NCBI RefSeq assembly: GCF_900142925.1
Contig: NZ_FRCN01000010.1
Coordinates: 62,001 to 126,000, forward strand
Length of the DNA stretch: 64,000 nt
From: Chitinophaga sp. CF418
Lineage (GTDB): Bacteria; Bacteroidota; Bacteroidia; Chitinophagales; Chitinophagaceae
Direction of reading: 5' to 3'
How positions within the stretch are numbered: position 1 is the stretch's first letter; each line of letters begins with the position of its first letter. The notes under the pieces are model-generated. The model made no database searches and was not told the origin of the DNA. It worked only from the letters and a program-made list of their open reading frames with translations. The translations under genes and the position numbers were made by a program. Below, piece after piece: positions 37,837 to 45,070 of the stretch.

Positions 37837-38355
37837 TTATTTGGCGGCATTCTTCATGGCTTGCTCCTGCTCATAAGTCGGACCATACAAGCTTGGCACA
37901 ATATTTCCCGTCGAGCGTAGATAAACCATCATTTCACCGCGATGGTGATAGATATGATTAAAGAGAAAACCACGTAAAACCATCCCACGCGGAAGTGGCC
38001 CCAGAACAGTACGCTCACCTATTTTCATTGTCCATTGTATCTGCAGCTTTTCTTCTGTAACTGTTTTTAGCGCTGCTCTCGCCTTTTCAACATTTGCTTC
38101 AAACAAAGCAAGCGTTGCCTGGATATCGGCAGGATCGCCACGCTCCAGACGATCAGTTGCCATATCGTAAACATCCTGGGTAAGCGTGCCCACATACCAG
38201 TAATAAATAGTTGCAATGTGCTGGGCCAGTTGACCCATTGTCCAGGAAATAGGCGAAGGTTTAAAGTCAATGTCCCTTGCAGGCACTGCCTGCAGTAATT
38301 TCCTGGTGCTGGTCACCTCATGCTCGAACTCCTGTAACAGGACTTGTACGATCAT
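37837..38355 (-). CDS. DinB/YfiT-family metalloenzyme-fold protein
   Basis: 172 residues forming the DinB four-helix bundle. The metal triad is H46 (in GQLAQHIATIYYW), H134 and H138 (in LFNHIYHHRGEM). Members include thiol transferases (bacillithiol, mycothiol) and many uncharacterised proteins induced by stress. The substrate is unknown. It is transcribed alone, and its upstream region carries a sequence repeated imperfectly at 41.8 kb. Confidence 0.92.
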   Translation of the reverse strand: MIVQVLLQEFEHEVTSTRKLLQAVPARDIDFKPSPISWTMGQLAQHIATIYYWYVGTLTQDVYDMATDRLERGDPADIQATLALFEANVEKARAALKTVTEEKLQIQWTMKIGERTVLGPLPRGMVLRGFLFNHIYHHRGEMMVYLRSTGNIVPSLYGPTYEQEQAMKNAAK

Positions 38356-38430
38356 AATGTAAAATTTTTATGAAGGTACGATGTACCCGCATATAATCAA
38401 TCATCACTGATGCATTTCATTAGTTCCGCC

Positions 38431-38475
38431 AGCCTCTGTACTAACAAATGGATGAATCAACTATGACGGGGCTTC
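38431..38475. repeat. Imperfect repeat, copy 1
   Basis: It begins CCTCTGTACTAACAAATGGA and matches the sequence at 41840-41885, where the same block reads CTAACTAATGGA, with scattered substitutions over about 45 bp. The origin is unknown. Confidence 0.4.
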
Positions 38476-38521
38476 AAATTTTTACCATCCCCATTGTAAG
38501 CGTGCGCTGACACTACTTCAT

Positions 38522-38552
38522 GGCACTGATTTCATATAGTGCCTTTTTTTTT
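38522..38552 (+). terminator. Rho-independent terminator upstream of the polysaccharide-type genes
   Basis: GGCACT (38522-38527) pairs with AGTGCC (38538-38543), followed by nine Ts. It faces the genes starting at 38660, so it would stop transcripts from a promoter further left: a leader, attenuator or small RNA. Confidence 0.7.
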
Positions 38553-38659
38553 CAAGTTAACAACTAATTAACAGATTGTTTGTTGTTTTTTGTTAGTATG
38601 TGGTGAAATATGATCTAATCTAACCCCGCAGATCCCTACTAAATATTAAATGATAATAC

Positions 38660-39016
38660 ATGCGAATATTTAACTCCAAAGTGGATAATTTTCTAGCCAG
38701 TCTGTTTATTAGTATCTGTATACCATTGTTTCCGCTGGCAGTTTCATATATCTTTCATAAATCACAACCAGTAGATTGGGTGTTAACTGCTGCTTTATAT
38801 CCTGCTTCATTATTTATTCAATCCAAGTCGAGGTTTCTTTTTACAACAGGCATTGCGGCATTAACATTTTTTGCCATTTCTCTTTCAATGAGGGAAAACC
38901 TGCCGTTAGTTTTACCATATGCACAATATGCTATTTTGGGCGTTTCGTTAATACATGTGGTAGAACGTATTCAGCTTCATATTATACAGGGTGATCCCTT
39001 TTTTAATTTTAGCTAA
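38660..39016 (+). CDS. Small multi-pass membrane protein, unknown
   Basis: 118 residues with three to four predicted membrane helices (about 13-32, 40-55, 60-76, 84-102). No family was recognised. Its stop lies 10 bp before the ATG of the sugar transferase, so the two are probably co-translated and the protein may assist polymer export or the transferase. The region is AT-rich, typical of horizontally exchanged polysaccharide loci. Confidence 0.7.
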   Translation: MRIFNSKVDNFLASLFISICIPLFPLAVSYIFHKSQPVDWVLTAALYPASLFIQSKSRFLFTTGIAALTFFAISLSMRENLPLVLPYAQYAILGVSLIHVVERIQLHIIQGDPFFNFS

Positions 39017-39026
39017 ATTTTTTTCG

Positions 39027-40211
39027 ATGAAAAACATTGAATTATTTGCGCTCCTGGCTACGGTGTCTATAGGTTGTGGTTTGTTATCTTCATTAGTACG
39101 TCTAAAAAAAGGTATTCATAGAAAGAAGAGAGAAAATTTACCAGCTATATGGGTAATTGAGCGCAGTACAGGCATCCGGTACATTTTAAATAATTTGCTT
39201 AGCAGGTTTGCACAAATTTATACATTTGACAGATATGAGAAGGCGATATCGTACATCAGAAAAGGGATAGTCCCTGATATTATCATAGTTACCGGTGATA
39301 GTACAGCATCGGTGTTCAGCGATTTGCAGAATGTGAAGGATAATTCCATTATTCTTTTATTGCCAGACAGATTAGAGCGACCATTGCCTGATGAATATTC
39401 AAGAAAATTGGCAAGGTGTTTCTTAATACCATTTGACCCAATTGAACTACGCAATGTAGTGAGTTATCTTTTAATGCAATCAGCAAATGAATACCGGGTA
39501 GACAGGAATAAATACAAGTTGGTGATCCAATCCCCGCTACCTGGCGAAAGTTTCTTCTGGAGGAGAACATTTGATATCCTCTTTAGTACGCTTTTAATAT
39601 TCTTAGTCGCCCCGGTTTTTGTACTTATTGCAATTATTATAAAACTGGAATCAAAAGGCCCTGTGTTTTATGTTGCTAATAGAGCAGGACAAGGATATAA
39701 TATTTTCAAATTTTTTAAATTTCGGACAATGGTGCAGCAGGCCGATAAAATGATGGAGCAATTAAAATACATGAATCAATATAGCAATGAAGGTTCTGGT
39801 CCTGTATTTTTCAAAATTTCAAATGATCCGAGAGTTACAAAATTTGGTGCATTTTTAAGAAATACTGGTTTGGATGAGCTACCTCAACTTTTTAATATAT
39901 TAAAAGGTGACATGTCTTTTATTGGTAACAGACCCTTACCGCTTTATGAAGCAAGCTCGCTTACATCTGAATGGGGAGCGGATCGCTTTATGGCACCGGC
40001 AGGTATGACAGGTATTTGGGGAGTGCTGAAAAAAGGCGAAAAAGAGGAATTAAGCACGAAACAACGTATAACTATTGAAACAAATTATGCCAGGAAGAGG
40101 AGCTGGTCATATAATTGGTCAATTATCAGAGGAGCAATTTTCGCATCTGTAAGAAGAAAATTAGTTGAACGTGTATCGATGGGCTTCTTCCCCACTGATG
40201 CAGAGCATTGA
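39027..40211 (+). CDS. Polyprenyl-phosphate sugar transferase with N-terminal pseudo-receiver
   Basis: 394 residues from the ATG at 39027; the alternative at 38991 would overlap the previous gene. One membrane helix (about 5-25) is followed by a domain at 40-150 with the alternating pattern of a response-regulator receiver (AIWVIERS, PDIIIVTGDS, IILLLPD, CFLIPFDPIEL). The switch Lys is replaced by Ile (LIPF for xKPF). A second helix at 185-207 leads into the bacterial sugar transferase domain (PF02397) with FKFFKFRTMVQQADKM, then RNTGLDELPQLFNILKGDMS and FIGNRPLPLYE. It transfers a sugar-1-phosphate to undecaprenyl phosphate, the first step of exopolysaccharide assembly. Confidence 0.9.
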   Translation: MKNIELFALLATVSIGCGLLSSLVRLKKGIHRKKRENLPAIWVIERSTGIRYILNNLLSRFAQIYTFDRYEKAISYIRKGIVPDIIIVTGDSTASVFSDLQNVKDNSIILLLPDRLERPLPDEYSRKLARCFLIPFDPIELRNVVSYLLMQSANEYRVDRNKYKLVIQSPLPGESFFWRRTFDILFSTLLIFLVAPVFVLIAIIIKLESKGPVFYVANRAGQGYNIFKFFKFRTMVQQADKMMEQLKYMNQYSNEGSGPVFFKISNDPRVTKFGAFLRNTGLDELPQLFNILKGDMSFIGNRPLPLYEASSLTSEWGADRFMAPAGMTGIWGVLKKGEKEELSTKQRITIETNYARKRSWSYNWSIIRGAIFASVRRKLVERVSMGFFPTDAEH

Positions 40212-41045
40212 GTCCTGCATACAGCTATACTATACAACAATGACAACTTCCTCCGTGACAAACCTTGTGCGGTATTATTTTGAAAATTCCTCTTAGCTAC
40301 TTTTCAGGATCACAGTTGCTTGGGTTCGAGATATAGTTTTATGAACCGGCAGCCATTGTCTCCACCATTGCTTCCCTGTTTTTAGGGTAACTATCGAAAT
40401 CTCCAGTTTGCTCCTGGCGCTTCAAAAGAGCGGGGTCCCGGAACAGCCTCGTCCTTATTCCGTTTGGCACCGAAAGACAGTCGTGTTCTGGTAAAATAGT
40501 AATATTCTTCATTGCCCGATAGAACGAGCTGCCTTCTCATAAAGATGAGCATGCAAAGCACTTGAGCTGATGATCATATACGTCACATTTAAAAGAGATG
40601 TAAAGCTCGTACCCACCAAACAAAAAGAATGTTATTAGTGTTATTTTGCTAAGCAACAATATAGGTTAATGAAGGGGCCACTATAGATATTACAGCCCAC
40701 GTTTTCAATAAGCTCATAATCCACGATGCAAAACAACATACGGGAATGCAGGAATGTCACGCGGTAAATGCAATCGGATTGTATACCATTTTAATTTACT
40801 TCTTATGAGTACCCCATTAATAAAACCAAACTGTTTGGGCAATCCTGTCCATTAAAGGATACACATCTGTTCCCAGATACAACAGACGAACCTGGTTTTA
40901 TAATAAATATCTAACGACAACTATTTTCAGACTTAGGTCTGAAGCTAAATTGCATAAAATAAAACAATTCTATTCGTGCGGTCTTCATACTGGCTCCAGG
41001 GGAGCTTACACATTTACCGAACCACTGAGATTAAAATAATATATT
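40212..41045. other. 834-bp accessory gap with one weak small frame
   Basis: There is no gene of normal length. On the minus strand at 40339-40512 a 57-codon frame begins MKNITILPEHDCLSVPNG and ends ETMAAGS. It has plausible coding composition but no recognised family and may be a fragment of a decayed gene. The rest is AT-rich without long frames. No tRNA, insertion-sequence ends or terminator with a T-run were identified. The region separates the sugar transferase from a methyltransferase and looks like decayed accessory DNA. Confidence 0.4.
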
Positions 41046-41732
41046 ATGCTACAGAATTTATCGAATATCGGCAATATTAATTCAAAAGAATATTGGGATG
41101 ATAGATTTAGTTCAAATACCAGGAAGTCCTGGAGAGCAAATGCCGGAGAAAATCAAACTAAACTTTTTGCTTATGAAATAGTAAAAAGATTAAAAATGAA
41201 TGCTGATTTCGATGGAACTATTCTTGACTTTGGTTGTGCACTAGGGGATGCAATACCCATTTATAAAGAATACTATCCTAAAGCCAAATTTATCGGAACT
41301 GATTTTTCAACTGCAGCAATAGAGATTTGTATCCAAAAGTTCGGGGATATCGCAACTTTTCTGGCTAAAGATGCTGCCAGTATTCCCGCAGTAGATGTGA
41401 TTATTATGTCAAATGTATTGGAACATTTGCCTAACCATAAAGAGGTTGTAGAAAAACTGCTAAGTAAATGTAAAGACTTATATATTGCTGTTCCTTATGA
41501 CGAGCAGGAACCTTTACATGAAGAGCATGTCAATTCATATAAACGCCACACTTTTGATTACCTGAACGCTGATAACGAAGTTTATCTATGCAGGGGATAT
41601 AAATTTAGCCAGATAGTGAAATCGTATATCTATATTGAATTGAAAAACATATTACGCCCTCTTTTCAAAATTCCTCTATATAAAGGAGGTCTTAATAAGC
41701 AAATCTTATTTCACATAAAGAATCAAAAATAG
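41046..41732 (+). CDS. Class I SAM-dependent methyltransferase
   Basis: 228 residues. The SAM-binding motif I is ILDFGCALGDAIPIYKE (near residue 60), followed by AKFIGTDFSTAAIEIC and the acidic loop of motif II; VIIMSNVLEHLPNHKEVVEK is the motif IV/V region. Methyltransferases of this shape often act in sugar or lipid decoration within polysaccharide loci. Composition is AT-rich and close to the preceding sugar transferase, which suggests shared transfer history. The substrate is unknown. Confidence 0.88.
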   Translation: MLQNLSNIGNINSKEYWDDRFSSNTRKSWRANAGENQTKLFAYEIVKRLKMNADFDGTILDFGCALGDAIPIYKEYYPKAKFIGTDFSTAAIEICIQKFGDIATFLAKDAASIPAVDVIIMSNVLEHLPNHKEVVEKLLSKCKDLYIAVPYDEQEPLHEEHVNSYKRHTFDYLNADNEVYLCRGYKFSQIVKSYIYIELKNILRPLFKIPLYKGGLNKQILFHIKNQK

Positions 41733-41839
41733 TTCATATTAAGAACTGGGCCACTTGTTTTTAGCACACTTCCTGGAGCCATTAAAGTGGCTGCATTAAT
41801 GGTCCATGGTGTTTGCACCCATTCTTCAGTAACTGCTGC

Positions 41840-41885
41840 TCCCTCTGTACTAACTAATGGACGAGTCAGTCACGAAGAAGTCTCA
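41840..41885. repeat. Imperfect repeat, copy 2
   Basis: It begins CCTCTGTACTAACTAATGGA and matches 38431-38475. It lies between the methyltransferase and the permease relic and overlaps the end of the relic. Confidence 0.35.
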
Positions 41886-42045
41886 ATCAGAACGTAAAGA
41901 CTTTATTGGGTTCATCAGCGCAGCTTTCACCGACTGAAAACTAACAGTAAGCAGCGCCACTACTGTAGCGAGCAGGCCGGGTAAAACGAACATCCACCAA
42001 TGGAGCTCTATCCTGTAAGCGAAATCCTGCAGCCATCGGGGATGA
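41883..42045 (-). pseudogene. C-terminal relic of a MacB/FtsX-type ABC permease
   Basis: Reading leftward, the frame gives RWLQDFAYRIELHWWMFVLP, then GLLATVVALLTVSFQSVKAA, then LMNPIKSLRSD and a stop. This is the characteristic last helix and tail of Bacteroidota FtsX-domain permeases, which commonly end in KAALxNPVKSLRSE. The frame is lost immediately upstream, where another gene (42057-42791) now begins its 3' end. About 730 residues of the permease are missing. The sequence is well preserved, so the loss is probably recent. Confidence 0.75.
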
Positions 42046-42056
42046 ACAGGAGGCAA

Positions 42057-42791
42057 TCATCTACGGCCCAATAAGCCCAGACCCGGCATAATATCCTGCC
42101 TGAATTCAAGTTGCGTAGGATCTATACTCCAATGCCCGGCTATCTGCATTACCAAATCTTCGTCTGGCCATATAAGATCTTTATCATCAAAGTATTTTGG
42201 ATCTTTTGCCTCATCAGAAAGAGTATTTGCAAGTTTTAATGTCTGCTCAAATTCCGTTGGCTTACCTTCGACCCTGGTATTTCCTCCAGCTTCACCTAAA
42301 AAATTATAAATTCTCACTATATCTCCATTTGCGGCTTTCATCCAACAATGATATTCTGAGACACGATGCGTGCAGAAAAATTGCGCTTCACCAAACTCCT
42401 TGCTTAAGGTCTGCAAAGCATCTTTTACTTTTTCAATACCATTTTCACCGTCATCATACGGAAGTCCCCAGCCAACAGCTAATGTCCAGTTATCAATTGT
42501 TGGTGTAATAAACACGGCGTCATTATATGCTCTGTCTATTCCTATTTTCCAGTTACAATCAAAGATGTCTTTAAGGGCAAAAACTTCAGCCAGTCTGTTC
42601 TTATTATCAGTCCTGACAGCGAACCAAACACATTTATATCCAAAACTAACCGCTGAATCAGGTTCAATATCAGTAATCTTTGGCCAATCAGCCGGAACAT
42701 GATTGGTTTGTCCGATTACTATCCTTTTTCTATATACTACTACTATTATGAGCACAATTGCCATAAGGCCAATTATTATTCCCGTTGTCAT
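42057..42791 (-). CDS. Single-pass membrane protein of unknown function
   Basis: 244 residues. An N-terminal helix (about 3-21) is followed by a basic stop (YRKRIV), then a globular domain with CVWFAVRTDNKNRLAEVFAL, GIDRAYNDAVFITPTIDNW and TLAVGWGLPYDD, and a Trp-rich end. I recognise no Pfam family with confidence. The style (one TM, W/G/D-rich soluble domain, solitary gene in a decayed region) is like immunity proteins of polymorphic toxin systems, but no toxin is adjacent. Its 3' end abuts the permease relic. Confidence 0.7.
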   Translation of the reverse strand: MTTGIIIGLMAIVLIIVVVYRKRIVIGQTNHVPADWPKITDIEPDSAVSFGYKCVWFAVRTDNKNRLAEVFALKDIFDCNWKIGIDRAYNDAVFITPTIDNWTLAVGWGLPYDDGENGIEKVKDALQTLSKEFGEAQFFCTHRVSEYHCWMKAANGDIVRIYNFLGEAGGNTRVEGKPTEFEQTLKLANTLSDEAKDPKYFDDKDLIWPDEDLVMQIAGHWSIDPTQLEFRQDIMPGLGLLGRR

Positions 42792-43060
42792 TTTAACATT
42801 TTTATTTTGTTTAGGATCTGTCTTAACTAAGCCACCTGCACTTTCATTTACAGCTCTCGATTACATTTTTTTTACTGGTAATGGCACTCCGCACTAACTT
42901 TTTTGGGCTATCGATTTGCCAACAATAATTGCTTACTGGTTTGTGAAAATGACACGAACGATATGAGAATGAGGGTTGAACTAAAAAAAAACATCCCCCC
43001 ACCCGCCATTAAAGAAAACTCCTACACAATTGTGGTTTTATATACGTAGCTTACAGGCAT

Positions 43061-43576
43061 ATGACATATAATAATGATGAAACGATCGTTGCATTTGAGA
43101 AATGTATTAGCTTTCTAAACAGTATTGGTATCAAAACAATATTCCGGAAAATCGAAGCTGACAGCTTTTTGCCAGGCTTACTGATTGAAAATGGAGTGAT
43201 CATTATTGACAGAGACGCTCTCGAGCATGCCGGTGATATACTACATGAGGCGGGCCATATTGCAGTAGTACAACCCGCACACCGTAACCGTCTGACCGCC
43301 AAAAACATCATCAAAAGAAGCAACAGGGAAGGTGAAGAAATGATGGCCATTGCCTGGTCCTACGCAGCTTGTGTGCATTTGGAGATAGATCCGTTTTTTG
43401 TTTTTCATGATCAGGGCTATAGAGGCGGCAGTAAGGATATAACAGATAGCTGCAGTAAAAACGATTACCTGGGACTGTTCATGTTACAGGCACTTGGTAT
43501 GACAACAGACGGCAAACAGGTACTGTCTGAGGCAATCCCGTCCTACCCTCATATGATAAAATGGTTGCGTGAATAA
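43061..43576 (+). CDS. Small HExxH (putative zinc) protein
   Basis: 171 residues. The centre carries ILHEAGHIAV, an HExxH motif (His62, Glu63, His66) preceded by a strand (GVIIIDRDAL) as in minimal metalloprotease domains. The C-terminal half contains GEEMMAIAWSYAACVHLEID and ends PHMIKWLRE. No known family was recalled. The same C-terminal half, without the HExxH part, recurs at 59902-60171, so this is a real family with at least two copies in the genome. It probably hydrolyses peptides or is a degenerate member; the third metal ligand is not obvious. Confidence 0.75.
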   Translation: MTYNNDETIVAFEKCISFLNSIGIKTIFRKIEADSFLPGLLIENGVIIIDRDALEHAGDILHEAGHIAVVQPAHRNRLTAKNIIKRSNREGEEMMAIAWSYAACVHLEIDPFFVFHDQGYRGGSKDITDSCSKNDYLGLFMLQALGMTTDGKQVLSEAIPSYPHMIKWLRE

Positions 43577-43626
43577 AAGCCCCGGGTACGCCACATGAGC
43601 GACCAGCCACTGCCGGGTTTCATTTT

Positions 43627-44547
43627 TTACTTTTCACCTTTAAGCAATCCGTTAGCCGCCATCCAGTTCATGCACCTGTCAAACCATTCATCTTTGGTTG
43701 ATTGGTTATGCAGGTCAAACCCATGCCCGCCATTCTGGTAAATATGCATTTCTGCTTTTACACCGGCCTTTACCAATGCCTCATAGAACAACAGGCTGTT
43801 CTGCACAGGCACCGTCCTATCATCCTGCGCATGCACAATAAAAGTCACAGGTGTATTAGCAGTTACCTGCATTTCATTGCTGTACAACTGTATATGCGCA
43901 CTATCAGCATTCTCACCCAGCAACCGCTGCCTGGAGCCGGCATGTGCATACTCACCGAAGCTGATCACCGGATATAATAACATCATGAAGTCTGGCCGGA
44001 GGTTGATATGTTTGGGATTATCAATAACGGCCTGCTCAAAGTGAGTACCTGCAGTAGAAGCCAGATGCCCGCCGGCAGAAAAACCGATAATACCAATCTT
44101 GTCCGCCTGTAATCCCCACTCGGCCGCATGTTCCCGTACAATTTGCATTGCCCGCTGTGCGTCCTGCAGGGGGCCGGTAGATTTATCTTTCATGATACGG
44201 TCATCCGGTAAGCGGTATTTCAATACAAAAGCCGTAATACCAGCTTCGTTAAACTTCTCCGCAATCCTATAGCCCTCACGGCCTACTACCACGTTACTAT
44301 ATCCTCCCCCCGGAATAACAATCACTGCCACTCCGGTGGCTTTCTCCTTTGGCGCAAAGAAGGGCGTAAGCGTTGGTTTGGTAACCATTTTAGCAGCTTG
44401 CCTGTCAGACTGCTCCACATAGTCAGTTGGTGCAGGTTTGGAACCGGGAATGTTCCCCGTATAAAGCGGAATAGGCGCTGTCTCCTGCGCATGTGCGGCG
44501 TATAATAAGCCTGTTAGCAAAAAGGTAATGATGACCGGTTGCTTCAT
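43627..44547 (-). CDS. Secreted alpha/beta-hydrolase esterase
   Basis: 306 residues with a signal peptide (about 1-20, ending YAAHAQ). The oxyanion motif VIPGGGYSNVV lies near residue 76, the nucleophile elbow GFSAGGHLAS near 155, the Asp in HAQDDRTVPV and the His in GGHGFDLH. This is the BD-FAE/acetylxylan-esterase-like group. It probably deacetylates plant polysaccharides and serves the degradation locus to its right. It is a solitary gene on the minus strand. Confidence 0.92.
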   Translation of the reverse strand: MKQPVIITFLLTGLLYAAHAQETAPIPLYTGNIPGSKPAPTDYVEQSDRQAAKMVTKPTLTPFFAPKEKATGVAVIVIPGGGYSNVVVGREGYRIAEKFNEAGITAFVLKYRLPDDRIMKDKSTGPLQDAQRAMQIVREHAAEWGLQADKIGIIGFSAGGHLASTAGTHFEQAVIDNPKHINLRPDFMMLLYPVISFGEYAHAGSRQRLLGENADSAHIQLYSNEMQVTANTPVTFIVHAQDDRTVPVQNSLLFYEALVKAGVKAEMHIYQNGGHGFDLHNQSTKDEWFDRCMNWMAANGLLKGEK

Positions 44548-44926
44548 AGTCTGTTTTTTACTGTTCGTTTTAGTATCTGTTTATCTATTCGCTGTAAGAT
44601 GATCACTTCATAAGGCTGCTGCTCGCCTGCTTACAAATTTGTTAAAATACTATTAAAAAAGCACTATTCCTATGCCGCCACTTCTATACCGCGTCTTCTC
44701 CGCTTCTTCGTTGCTTGTTCTACCCTAGTTCTCTGCTCATCCCTCAAAAACAGCTAAACCCTTACCAGCAAAGGATCTCGCCATAAAACATATCACGTCA
44801 CTCCCTCTAAAAATGATACTATTTTAACACACATATACCCCCAATACACAATCCCTGGGTTGTTACCCCCGGCATACAAACACATGCTTCGCTTCAGCCC
44901 CCCCCTAACACACTGGTATACAAACA

Positions 44927-44956
44927 TATAGCCCAGGGACAATTCCCTGGGCTATA
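44927..44956. terminator. Perfect 13-bp hairpin downstream of the rhamnosidase
   Basis: TATAGCCCAGGGA (44927-44939) pairs exactly with 44944-44956 around a 4-nt loop. It probably terminates the leftward rhamnosidase transcript, although no long T-run follows. Confidence 0.65.
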
Positions 44957-44997
44957 AATACATACCCCCGGTCAGACGATCCGATCAAGTCCACCCC

Positions 44998-45030
44998 AAA
45001 GGCATGCTAAAGGCATAGTAAAGGCATGTA
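44998..45030. repeat. Three 11-bp direct repeats (AAAGGCATnnn)
   Basis: AAAGGCATGCT, AAAGGCATAGT and AAAGGCATGTA follow one another at 44998, 45009 and 45020, one helical turn apart, just after the rhamnosidase stop. The role is unknown. Confidence 0.55.
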
Positions 45031-45070
45031 TACTAAACAGGACTCCCTGCATCAGAGATACCCGCTCTCA

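Larger units (their letters stand above)
38356..38659. other. Divergent leader region with an orphan terminator
   Basis: 304 bp between the DinB gene (leftward) and the polysaccharide-type genes (rightward). It contains an imperfect repeat (38431-38475) and a plus-strand rho-independent terminator (38522-38552) that no annotated plus-strand gene precedes. Downstream of the terminator the DNA is AT-rich up to the ATG at 38660. Confidence 0.5.
44548..45070. other. Gap downstream of the rhamnosidase, with hairpin and short repeats
   Basis: 523 bp holding the promoter of the esterase at its left end, the hairpin at 44927-44956, and three 11-bp direct repeats at 44998-45030. C-rich runs (44899-44905) and repeated GGYATACAAACA blocks (about 44870 and 44915) are also visible. 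No gene was seen. Confidence 0.5.

Noticed and set aside
40321..40340. GGTTCGAG resembling a tRNA T-arm
   Set aside because: No acceptor stem, anticodon arm or CCA context around it.
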